From Sanderia malayensis (Eukaryota > Cnidaria > Scyphozoa > Semaeostomeae > Pelagiidae), in assembly GCA_013076295.1 (NCBI GenBank), contig RQOL01000863.1, positions 248,001-312,000 of the forward strand: a stretch of 64,000 nt of DNA, in the 5' to 3' direction. Each line of letters opens with the position of its first letter. Position 1 is the first letter of the stretch. Below, in pieces: positions 32,620 to 43,419 of the stretch. Both the position numbers and the translations under genes were made by a program. The notes below the pieces were generated by a model, which did not search any database, was not told where the DNA came from, and saw only the letters and a program-made list of their open reading frames with translations.

Positions 32620-35328
32620 AACCAGCATAAAAAAGTAAACAAGGATGCATTTCAATTTGTTTTAGCTGTAATTACGTGGATTCTTTTGAAAATTGTTGTA
32701 ATGAAATTTAATATCGGATTCATTGTAAATTGCGGAAATGAATGTTAATATCACTCAAAATCAGTGTCAGTGAAAGTGAAAAAATATATCAGTGAAAAAA
32801 ATGTAACCGAAGATGCATTTAAATTAGTTTAGCTGTAACTACGTTGATTCATTTGAAAAATGTTGGAATCAATTTTAATATCGGATTCATGTATAAATTT
32901 TGGGAATGAATGTTAATATCACCGAAAACCAAGAAATAAGGGTGTATTATAATTATTTTTAGCTGTAGTTACGTGGCTGTTACGTAGGTAGTTACGTAGC
33001 TGTAGTTACGTTTAAATTGGTGGCAATCAATGTTAATATCACTTAAAAAGGAACCAATGATGTTTTTATGTTAGTTCTACTTGTAGTTACGTTGATTCAT
33101 GTGTAAAATTTGAGAATGAATGTTAACATCGGTTTCATCTGAAAATTGTGGAAATGAATGTTAATATCACTAAAAAAAGTAAATAAGAGTTTATTTTAGT
33201 ACTTTTTAGCTTTATTTAGATGGATTCATGTGTAAAGTTTTGGAATGAATGTCAATATCAGTTAAAAAAATAAACAAACATGCATTTCAATTTCTTTTAG
33301 CTGTAATTATGCATTTGAAAATTGTGGGAGTCAATTTTAATATTGGAGTCATTGCAAATTGTGGGAGTGAATATTAATATCCCAGAAAAAAGCAAATATA
33401 TGTCTACTTTAAAACGTTTTAGCTATATTTAGATGGATTCATGTGTAAAATGTGGAATGAATGAAAATATCATTGAAAAAATGATAGCCAAAGATGAGTT
33501 TTAATATGTTTTAGCTGAAATTACGTGGACTCATTTAAAAGTTGTGGTAATGACTTGTAATATCGGATTCTTTGTGAATTGTTGGAGTGAATGTTAATAT
33601 CACAGAAAAAACCAAAAATGGGTGTATTTTAAAATTTTTTAGCTATATTTAGATGGATTCATGTGTAAAATGTGGGAATGAATGAAAAAATCATTGAAAA
33701 AAAGGTAACCAAAGATGTATTGTAATTTGCTTTAGCTGAATTTACGTGGATACATGTATAAATTGTGGGAATGGATGTTAACATCGAATTCAGATATAAA
33801 TTGTGGGAATGAGTTTTATTATCCGATTCATTTTAATTTGTGGGAGTGAATGTTACTATCCTTGAAAGCCAGCATATGAGCGTGAACTTTAAATTGTTTC
33901 AGCTGAAATTACGTGGATGCATGTGTAAATTAGGAATGGACCTTAATATCGGATTCATGTGTAAATTGTGGGAATTAATGTTAATATCACTGGAAACACG
34001 TAAACAAGGATGTATTTTAATACGTTTTAGCTGTAATTACATGGATTTATGTGTAAAATGTGGCAATGGATGAAAATATCATTGAAAAAAGTTAACCAAA
34101 GATGTATTTCACGTTGTTTTAGCTGAATTTACGTGGCTGGATGTCTAAATTGTGGGAGTGGATGTTAATCTCGGAATCATATGTAAATTGTTTGAATGAA
34201 CGTTAATATCGGATTCATATTTAAATTGTGGGAATGAATGTTAATATCACTCAAAACAAGTAAATAAGGGTGTATTTCAATACGTTTTAGCTATAATTAC
34301 GTGGATTCGTGTGTAAATTGTGCGAATGAATTTCAATCTCACTGAAAAAAAAGAACCAATGATGTATTTAAATTACTTTCAAATTGTGGGAATGAATGTT
34401 ATTATCGGATTCATGTCTAGATTGCGGAAATGAATGTTAATATCACTCAAAACAAGTAAATAAGTGTTTATTTTGATACGTTTTAGCTGTTTTTAAATGG
34501 AGTCATGTGTAAAGTAGGTTTATGAATGTCAATATCAGTGAAAAAATGTAACCAAAGATGCATTTCAATTAGTTTTAGCTGTAACTACGTTGATTCATTT
34601 GAAAGTTGTGGGAATGAATTTTCATATTGGATTCTTTTTAATTTGTGGGAATGAATGTTACTATCACTGAAAAGGGGGAACAAATTATGTATTCAAATTA
34701 GTTTTCACTGTAGTTACGTGGATTCATGTGTCAACTGTGGGAAGGATTATTAATATCTGATTAATGTCTAAATTGTGGCAAGGAATGTCAAAATCAGTGA
34801 AAAAGGTTACCAAAGATGGATTTCTATTTGTTTTAGCTGTAGTTATGTGGATTCATTTGAAAATTATGGGAATGAATTGTAATATCGGATTCATTGTAAA
34901 TTGTGGGAGTGAATGTTAATATCGGATTCATATCCAAATTTTGGGAATGAATCATAATATCACTGAAAAGGGAAATAAGAGTGTTTTTAGTTATTTTTGG
35001 CTCTATTTGGTGTGGAACAATGTGTAAATTGTGGGAACGGACGTTAATAGCGGATTCATTTGTAAATTGTGTGAATGAACGTTAATTTTGGATTCATGTT
35101 TAAATTGTGGGAATGAATGTTAATATCGGACTCATTTGTAAATTGTGTGAATGAACGTTAATTTCGGATTCATGCTTAAATTGTCTGAATTAATGTTAAT
35201 ATCACTGAAAACCAGTAAAAAAAGGGCGTTTTTTAATTTTTTCAACTTTAGTTACGTGGATTCATCTAATGACAACATCATTGAAAAAAGGTAGCCATTT
35301 ATGTATTTGCTTTAGTTTTAGCTGTAGT
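32620..35328 (+). repeat. Minisatellite block 3a, strongly diverged
   Basis: The same 38/92-bp unit family as blocks 1 and 2, but more diverged, with many units near GGGAATGAATGTTAATATCACTG. A marker of short ACGTAGCTGTAGTTACGT repeats sits at 32965-33010. Large parts are duplicated in block 3b. The block is split from 3b by a LINE fragment inserted between GCTGTAGTT and CGTGGATTC. Confidence 0.92.
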
Positions 35329-35854
35329 TGGTCATATTTGGAGCAAAGCATAAAAAGCACCGCGTCTGGCGATCATTTGCCTCCATGAGATCAATCCAAT
35401 GTGCAGATTTCGTCTTCAAATGCTTACATGGAGCAGCTCCTGATGTCTTTCATAACTACTTTATGAAATTAGAACATGGAAAAGCAACAAGACGTAACGG
35501 AACGGACTTGCGGATGCCAAAAGTGAGAACGGAAAGTGGAAAAAGAGGAATTTACTACAGTGGAACTAAATCTTCAACGCTTTGCCATTACATCTGAAAA
35601 CTGAGAAATATTACATTTATTTCAAAAAAGCAATACAGGAACATTTCAGCGATTGAACTTATGTAATTTTATCAAGAAGGAATTTTAAGAAATATGGTAT
35701 TTTACTGGACAATTTTTAACGGTTTTATTTTTTTTTAAATAAAATCAATTATTTGTTTTCTAACACTTAAGTTTGATATTTATTTTTTATATTTAAATTA
35801 ACAGGGCTTCTCTTGATAGCAGCTAGATCTATAGCTGATTGAATTACCCTGTGT

Positions 35855-35899
<45 letters not shown>
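35329..35899 (+). mobile_element. 5'-truncated CR1/L2-like LINE fragment
   Basis: The translated fragment reads FKCLHGAAPD, then LRMPKVRTESGKRGIYYSG and, after one frame slip, ALPLHLKTEKYY, which matches the conserved C-terminus of CR1/L2-type reverse transcriptases. A short 3' UTR follows (with TTGATAGCAGCTAGATC) and then (TTA)n to 35899, a typical CR1/L2 tail. The satellite phase is continuous across the insertion, so there is no long target duplication. The 3' UTR shares CTTnTTGATAGCAG with the LINE at 41540-44910, suggesting related families. Confidence 0.8.
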
Positions 35900-38800
35900 G
35901 CGTGGATTCATGTGTAAATTGTGGGAATGAATGTCATTTGCACTAAAAAAAACAAATTATGTATTTAAATTAGTTTCAAATTGTGGGAATGAATGTTATT
36001 ATCGGATTCATCTCTATATTGCTGAAATGAATGTTAATATCACTCAAAACAAGTAAATAAGTGTTTCTTTTATTACGTTTTAGCTGTAATTACGTGGATT
36101 CATGTGTAAATTGTGGGAATGACTGTCTATTTCACTGAAAATAGTAGCCAATGATAAATTTCATTTAGTTCTAGCTATAATTACGTTAGTTCATGTGTAA
36201 AATGTGAGATTGAATGTTAATATCCTTTTTATGTCTAAATTGTGGAAATGAATGTTAATATCACTGAAAACAAGTAAATAAGGGTGTATTTTAACACGTA
36301 TTAGCTGTATTTACAAGGAGTCGTGTGTAAAGTGTGGATATGAATGCCAATATCAGTGAAAAAGATGTAACCAAAGATGCATTTAAATTAGTTTTAGCTG
36401 TAACTACGTTGATTCATTTGAAAAATGGTGGAATCAATTTTAATATCGGTTTCATGTTTAAATTTTGGGAATGAATATTAATATCACTGAAAACCAGTAA
36501 ATAAGGGTGTATTATAATTAGTTTTAGCTGTAGTTACGTGGCTGTTACGTAGGTAGTTACGTAGCTGTAGTTACGTTTTAATTAGTGGGAGTGAATGTTA
36601 ATACCACTTAAAAAAGGAACCAATGATGTTTTTATATTAGTTCTACTTGTAGTTACGTTGATTCATGTGTAAAATTTCAGAATGAATGTTAACATCGGTT
36701 TCATCTGAAAATTGTGGAAATGAATGTTAATATCACTAAAAAAAGCAAATAAAAGTTTTTTTTAGTACTTTTTAGCTTTATTTAGATGGATTCATGTGTA
36801 AAGTGTTGGAATGAATGTCAATATCAGTTAAAAAAATTAACAAACATGCATTTCAATTTATTTTAGCTGTAATTATGCATTTGAAAATTGTGGGAGTCAA
36901 TTTTAATATTGGAGTCATTGCAAATTGTGGGAGTGAATATTAATATCCCAGAAAAAAGCAAATATATGTCTACTTTAAAACGTTTTAGCTATATTTAGAT
37001 GGATTCATGTGTAAAATGTGGGAATGAATGAAAAAGTCATTGAAAAAAAGGTAACCAAAGATGTATTTTAGTTTGCTTTAGCTGAATTTACGTGGATACA
37101 TGTATAAATTGTGGGAATTGATGTTAACATCGAATTCAGATATAAATTGTAGGAATGAGTTTTATTATCCGATTCATTTTAATTTGTGGGAATGAATGTT
37201 ACTATCCTTGAAAGCCTGCATATGAGCGTGAACTTTAAATTGTTTCAGCTGAAATTTCGTGGATGCATGTGTAAATTAGAAATGGACCTTAATATCGGAT
37301 TCATGTGTAAATTGTGGGAATTAATGTTAATATCACTGGAAACACGTAAACAAGGATGTATTTTAATACGTTTTAGCTGTAATTACATGGATTTATGTGT
37401 AAAATGTGGCAATGGATGAAAATATCATTGAAAAAAGTTAACCAAAGATGTATTTCAATTTGTTTTAGCTGAATTTACGTGGTTGGATGTCTAAATTGTG
37501 GGAGTGGATGTTAATCTCGGAATCATATGTAAATTGTTTGAATGAACGTTAATATCGGACTCATATTTAAATTGTGGGAATGAATGTTAATATCACTGAA
37601 AACCAGTAAAAATGGTTTTTTGTTGGTTTTTTTTAACTTTAGTGAGGTGGATTAATCTAATGACACTATCATTGAAAAATGGTAGCCAAAGATGTATTTC
37701 ATTTAGTTTTAGCTACAATTACGTTGATTTATGTGTAGTTTGCAGAAATGAATGTTAATACCATTGAAAACCAATAAATACGGGTGTATTATAATTTGTT
37801 TTAGCTATAATTACGTGGATTCAATTGAAATTTGTGGGAATGAATTTAAATATCGGATTCATTGTAAATTTTTGGAGTGAATATTAATATCACTGAAAAC
37901 GAGGAAGTAAGGGTGTATTTTAATGAGTTTTAGGTGTAGTTACGTGGAGTCATCTGTTAACTGTGGAAAGAATGTTGATATCGGACTCATGTCCAAATTG
38001 TGTGAATAAATGGTAATATAACTGGAAAAAAGAACCAATGATGTATTTATATAAATTTTAATTGTAGTTATCTTGATTCATGTTTAAAATTTGGGAATGA
38101 ATGTTAACATCGGATCATGTGTAAATTCCGGAAATGAATTCTAACATCACTGAAAACCAGTCAATAAGGGTGTATTATAATTAGTTTTACCTGTATTTAC
38201 GTGGATTCATGCAAGAATTGTTGGAATGAATGTTAATATCGGATTCATGTCTAACTTGCAGAAATGAATGTTAATATCACTCAAAACAAGTAAATAAGGG
38301 TGTATTTCAATACGTTTTAGCTATAATTACGTGGATTCGTGTGTAAATTGTGCGAATGAATTTCAATCTCACTGAAAAAAAAGAACCAATGATGTACTTA
38401 AATTACTTTCAAATTGGGGGAATGAATGTTATTATCGGATTCATGTCTAGATTGCGGAAATGAATGTTAATATCACTCAAAACAAGTAAATAAGTGTTTA
38501 TTTTGATACGTTTTAGCTGTTTTTAAATGGAGTCATGTGTAAAGTAGGTTTATGAATGTCAATATCAGTGAAAAAATATAACCAAAGATGCATTTCAATT
38601 AGTTTTAGCTGTAACTACGATGATTCATTTGAAAGTTGTGGGAATGAATTTTCATATTGGATTCTTTTTAATTTGTGGGAATGAATGTTACTATCACTGA
38701 AAAGGGGGAACAAATGATGTATTCAAATTAGTTTTCACTGTAGTTACGTGGATTCATGTATAAATTGTGGGAACGGATGTTAACATCGGATCCATATATA

Positions 38801-39777
38801 AAATGTGGGAATGAACGTTATTATCGGATTCATTTTAAATTGTGAGAATGAATGTTAATATCACTGAAAACTGGTAAAATGGGATGTTTATTAATTTGTT
38901 TCAAATTTAATTACGTTGATTCATGTAATAACAATATCTTTGAACAAAGGTAGCCAAAGATGTATTTCATTTAGTTTTAGCTTCAATTTCGTTGGTTTAT
39001 GTGTAAATTGCGGAAATGAAGGTTAACATAACTGAAAACCAGTAAATAAGGGTTTCTTATAATTAGTTTTAGCTTTAGTTGTTTGTATTCATGCATAAAT
39101 TGTGGGATTGAATGCTAATATCGGATTCATGTCTAAATTGTGGGAATGAATGTCAATATCAGTGAAAAAAGATAACCAAAAATGAATTTCATTTTTTTTA
39201 GCTGTAATTACGTGGATTCATTTGAAAATTGTGGGAATGAATGTTAATATCACTGAAAACAAGTAAATAAAGATGTATTTTATACTTTTTAGCTGTATAT
39301 ACATTGATTCATGCGTAAAGTGTGGGAATGAATGTCAATTTCAGTGAAAAAATGTAACCAAAGATGCATTTCAATTAGTTTTAGCTGTAGCTACGTGGAT
39401 TTATTTGAAAATTGTGGGAATTAATTTTAATATCGAATTTATTTTAAACTGTTGGGATGATTATTAATATCACTGAAAACGTCTGAATTAGGGTGTATTA
39501 TAATTAGCTTTATCTGTAGTTACGTGGATTCATGCGTGAATTGTGGGAATGAATGTTATTATCGGATTCATGTCTGAATTGCGGAAATGAATATTAATAT
39601 CACTGAAAACGAGTAAATCATGGTGTATTATAATAATTTTTGGCTGTATTTACGCGGATCTATGTGTAAATTGTGGGAATGAATGTAAATTTCACTGAAA
39701 TAAGGTAACCGAGGATGTATTTCATTTAGTTTTAGCTACAATTACGTTGATTCATATGTAAAATGTGGGAATGAATG
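35900..39777 (+). repeat. Minisatellite block 3b
   Basis: This continues the diverged 38/92-bp units. It contains a second copy of much of block 3a: the CGTGGCTGTTACGTAGG marker at 32973 recurs at 36538, the region 33840-34073 recurs at 37186-37419, and 34261-34730 recurs at about 38291-38755. The offset changes from about 3.57 to 3.35 to 4.03 kb, so the duplication has since gained and lost units. It ends where LINE sequence begins. Confidence 0.92.
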
Positions 39778-39778
39778 C

Positions 39779-40036
39779 AGCACCATATCTCATCACGGCT
39801 ACTGCCCAAATATTAATTGCTAAATTAGATTTTCTGCTTCTCAAATTTGATTTCAATTTTAATTTGATCCTTCGCTTATATTTTCTTGTGAATTTCTCTT
39901 TCATTTCTTTCTCTTTTATCTCATCTAGCTCTACTATACCCAAGTACTTGTATCCTTCTTCGTTGACACTTTTCATCTCTTCTCCGTGTGGCAGCTTAAT
40001 TCCATCAGATGTGACCATCTTTCCACGTTTCATGCT
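39779..40036 (-). pseudogene. Non-LTR retrotransposon RT C-terminal fragment, minus strand
   Basis: The minus-strand translation includes KRGKMVTSDGIKLP, EEGYKYLGI, LKSNLRSRKSNLAINIWAV and MRYGAA. This matches the thumb-like region after the RT domain in a group of LINEs found in marine invertebrates, where NAINTWAVSLLRYGAG-type strings are typical. No catalytic motif is present. The clade is uncertain; an R2/NeSL-like or other family is possible. Confidence 0.6.
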
Positions 40037-40100
40037 AATTATTATTGATATTATTTTTATTATTATTATTTTTATTATGATTATTTTTATTATCAATATG
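40037..40100 (+). repeat. ATT-rich microsatellite
   Basis: Imperfect TTATTATTATTTTTATTATGATTATT tract between two LINE fragments of opposite orientation. It is probably a tail of one of them. Confidence 0.7.
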
Positions 40101-40189
40101 AGAGTGCCATTTTATTTTAAGAAACATTACAAAAATAGAAATATTTTTACCCAAGGACTGCTTGAACACCTTGGTGGCATTTCTGGTTT

Positions 40190-40620
40190 CCTCAAAACTA
40201 GACTATTGCAATTCACTCTTCCTGAATATTTCAAATCATCAACTCAAGGCACTCCAGTCAGTGCAAACGCAGTAATACGGATTATCTTTAAGCAAAGTAA
40301 ACACAATTCAATTGTTAAAATCGACAAACATCTCTCCTATATTCATGGAATTGCATTGGCTAAGAATAAAAGAGCGAATTGTTTTTAAAGTTTGTCTTAG
40401 ATTATATAGATGTGTTCCGGAGAGGTAGCTACTGGATGCACTGAATGAAAAAATAACAAGTCAATGAACTTATTTGTACCGCTTAGTAAAAATATACATG
40501 GCGACAGGGTATTTTTGATGCAGCTACAGTCCTTCGGAATAAATTTCCTCTAGAAATCAGGAAAGACCCTGATCATGAGGATTTTGAGAAAAAACTAAAA
40601 ATATTTTTGTTATAGTCAAT
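40190..40620 (+). pseudogene. CR1/L2-like LINE RT C-terminal fragment, plus strand
   Basis: Reading with frame changes, the plus strand gives LDYCNSL near 40199, then LKALQSVQ, ELHWLRIKERIVFKVCLRLY near 40340-40405, and FPLEIRKDP...FEKKLKIFLL near 40545-40613. These are the ordered hallmarks of CR1/L2 RT C-termini. Internal stops and frame changes show that the copy is dead. No start or catalytic region is present. Confidence 0.75.
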
Positions 40621-40695
40621 TTAACAAGCTTCAATAGTCGTTAGTAGCCTAAATTACAGCTCCTTCTCCGTTTACATATACACTCCCTGAGCATA

Positions 40696-41389
40696 AGTTG
40701 CGCACCAGTGGATGACAAATGGCGTCTAAATGTGGCCCGAGGCGTAAGCAAGAAAATTCACGCAACAATATATGAAAGTCTTTGTTTTCATTTTGGAAAA
40801 GTTCTTTGTTTCCTATTTTTCCATACTTTTTTTTCCAGAATAAAAAAACGAAGATCGAGCGCCATAACTAAAAAATCTGATATGGATATTCCAATAATTT
40901 GTGTCAAAAGCTTTAATTTGATATAATTTTTAAGGGCTTAACTTTTTCCGAAATGAATGAAAATTTTATTTTTGAAAACCCACTCTGAAATTTGAAAAAA
41001 TAATTTTCCCAAGTGGCAAACAAAGACTTAAACCTTGAATTGTAAAAGGTCAAGACAGTTCGAAGAAAAATTTTTATATTAATGAAAATAGTAAGACACT
41101 CTTTTAAATTAGAAAGTAATTAGAAATTAAATTACTCCACTTTGATAAGTTTTTGTGAAAAATATTTAAAGGACCTCTTCGCAGTTTTCTTTTAATATTA
41201 TTGTAAAACAATATGATATATTTTCAATTATGTTTTCACTCGAAAATTTATGAAGTTCTGATCTGAGTATATTTCTGCTAAAGAAATTGCTATTGAAACC
41301 TGTTTGGTATTTATATATTGTTATGTAAATTTTCTTGCCTGGGCCTCCGTCCACTTTTAGACGCCATTTCTCACCAGGTGGTGCGTAAC
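40696..41389 (+). mobile_element. 694-bp non-autonomous DNA transposon with ~75-bp TIRs and TA duplication
   Basis: The left end (AGTTGCGCACC..., then AAATGGCGTCTAAATGTGG, CAAGAAAATT and ACAATATAT) is matched by the inverse of the right end over about 75 bp with some mismatches. TA flanks both ends (40694-40695 and 41390-41391), as for Tc1/mariner relatives. The interior is AT-rich and has no recognisable transposase. Confidence 0.8.
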
Positions 41390-41432
41390 TAATATATATA
41401 TAACCAATATATATATAAATATATTAACAATA
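41386..41432 (+). repeat. TA microsatellite
   Basis: Two short (TA)n tracts separated by ACCAA lie between the TIR element and the LINE. Confidence 0.6.
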
Positions 41433-41635
41433 CTATTAATAATTTTGATAAACAGTTCGATAGTGGTCAATACACGTAGAGCTGTATATAGAATAATATT
41501 CAGTAAGAAAGACGCATGATTCGCTGCAACTCTGAGTTTCGTGATTACCCATTCATCAGGCAGATTTTTTCTATATAAATGTGTTAGTTATATTAGATTA
41601 TATTATATTATATTAGTTATATCAAGTTTTTCGCG

Positions 41636-43387
41636 ATGGTGGCGAGGAGTGTGTACGTGTTTTTGTTCGCTCTTGTGACTATTTCGATTTTGCAAGTAAA
41701 GAAACCAAGTTTTGTCACACCTGATGGAATAAGTGTTACCTTGAACGTGAAGGAGATATATTCCACTGGCTATGAAACTCATTTATGTTCAAGCTTATGG
41801 TTAAACAGGAAAACCTTTCTAAAATCGACACGACACACGCCGAGGAAAATGTTGATTTTGTTGCTACTTGCAGCTGGTGATATAGAGTTGCAACCTGGGC
41901 CAGCTCTGAATCCGTTTTCTCGTAAACGTGGATTTAAAATATTACATCAAAACATAAATGGAATATATAAGAAAATTGACTCAGTGAGAATGTTTTTGCA
42001 AGACAAGAATATCCAATGTTTTGGTTTCACGGAAAGTCATTTCAATAGCTCTACTGTGGATGAAGAGATATCTGTAGACGGGTATCGTATCGACAGACTA
42101 GACAGAAAAACTGGTAGTTATGGTGGTGTTATCTGTTACCTGAGAACTGATATAAACTATGAGCGTAGAAAAGACCTGGAAATCCAAGGAATTGAAGCAA
42201 TTTGGATCAAGCTTATAGTCAAAAACACGAACTCCATATTAATCTCCTTCATCATATACCGACCCCCTGACAGCTCGAGTCATATCGACCGTGACTTTGT
42301 TTCAAAGTTAGAAAACATGATTGAATCTGCAACGCTCGTAAACAAAGAAATGGTATTGGCTGGAGACTTAAACTGCGATTACTCAAAAACAGACAACCAT
42401 AAAGAAATAAAAGATATTTTCCAATCTAATGCGCTAAAACAATTAATCAAGCAACCAACAAGGATTACCCGCCTTTCAAAAACTCTAATCGATGTTTGTT
42501 ACTCAAACAATGAGAGAACAATTGCTGAAACAATTGTAGTACCGTCTGCTGCAATTAGCGATCACGACATTATTGGTGTCAACAGAAAAATGCATACTCA
42601 AAAGCATCAGCCCCGTAAAACCTTTTCAAGGAACTATTCCAGCTACCAACTGGATGCATACAAAAATGATATCAATTCTGTAAACTGGAGGGAAATACTA
42701 TCAAATAGCGACTTTAACTGCGCATGGAATATATTCAAAGGCACTCTTTTTACAATAATAAATAAACACGCGCCACAGAAAGTGAAAATGGTAAGAGGAA
42801 AGCCTGCCCCTTGGCTTACATCAAACATAAAAAAGCAAATGCACGAAAGAGACTACTACCTAAAGAAAGCCAGACAAACCAATGATGATGCAGACTGGAG
42901 TCAGTACCGTATCCTTCGCAACAGAGTGACACAAAGCATCCGTCAAGGAAAGTCTCACTATTGTCAAAACATTCTTGCTGAGAATGAACACAAACCAAGT
43001 GACTTTTGGCGCTGTATCAAAAAGATCTACCCTGCTAAAACAAAATCTTCGGAAATGCCTAAAATGATGAAGGTCAACGAAAAGAAAGTAAGCGACAAGT
43101 CTCTTATTGCCAACTCACTCTACAAGTTTTTCTCAACAATAGGATCTAGCCTACAACAACATGTTCTCTCTCTTGCAAACCGCATATGGAAACCGTTTGA
43201 GAATAGAAACCTTAGGAAAGGTCCTCTCCTAGGAACACAATTCAAATTCAAATCTGTGACCCCTCCTAAAGTTAAGAAACTGCTGATGAACCTAAAAACA
43301 TCCAAAGCAAGTGGTCCAGATCAGATTCCATCTCGAATGCTCGTAATGCTGCAAAAGAACTGTCCATACCCTTATGCCATCTCGTAA
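41636..43387 (+). CDS. LINE APE endonuclease with 2A-like motif, plus RT N-terminal part
   Basis: The 583-residue frame begins with a hydrophobic stretch (YVFLFALVTISIL, residues 7-19) that resembles a signal sequence. Residues 82-89 read DIELQPGP after LLLLLAAG, which is a 2A-like ribosome-skipping motif with Gln in place of the usual Asn before PGP. The AP-endonuclease domain follows: LHQNINGI near 104, the metal-binding Glu in FTESHF near 133, GDLNCDYS near 238 and SDHDIIG near 305. The last ~150 residues reach the RT region (SKASGPDQIPSRM). The frame breaks near 43350, where the homologous reading continues in the next frame, consistent with a one-base deletion. The enzyme would nick target DNA to prime reverse transcription. 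Confidence 0.88.
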   Translation: MVARSVYVFLFALVTISILQVKKPSFVTPDGISVTLNVKEIYSTGYETHLCSSLWLNRKTFLKSTRHTPRKMLILLLLAAGDIELQPGPALNPFSRKRGFKILHQNINGIYKKIDSVRMFLQDKNIQCFGFTESHFNSSTVDEEISVDGYRIDRLDRKTGSYGGVICYLRTDINYERRKDLEIQGIEAIWIKLIVKNTNSILISFIIYRPPDSSSHIDRDFVSKLENMIESATLVNKEMVLAGDLNCDYSKTDNHKEIKDIFQSNALKQLIKQPTRITRLSKTLIDVCYSNNERTIAETIVVPSAAISDHDIIGVNRKMHTQKHQPRKTFSRNYSSYQLDAYKNDINSVNWREILSNSDFNCAWNIFKGTLFTIINKHAPQKVKMVRGKPAPWLTSNIKKQMHERDYYLKKARQTNDDADWSQYRILRNRVTQSIRQGKSHYCQNILAENEHKPSDFWRCIKKIYPAKTKSSEMPKMMKVNEKKVSDKSLIANSLYKFFSTIGSSLQQHVLSLANRIWKPFENRNLRKGPLLGTQFKFKSVTPPKVKKLLMNLKTSKASGPDQIPSRMLVMLQKNCPYPYAIS

Positions 43388-43419
43388 ACCTAAGTCTGCA
43401 GCTCGGAGTTTTCCCTACT

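Noticed and set aside
33840..34073. Pair of similar 77-residue ORFs at 33840-34073 and 37186-37419
   Set aside because: Both lie wholly in minisatellite sequence and match because the satellite segment is duplicated.
39765..40388. 207-residue plus-strand ORF as one gene
   Set aside because: Its first half is antisense to a LINE RT fragment, the middle is an ATT microsatellite, and the end is a frame-shifted CR1/L2 fragment.
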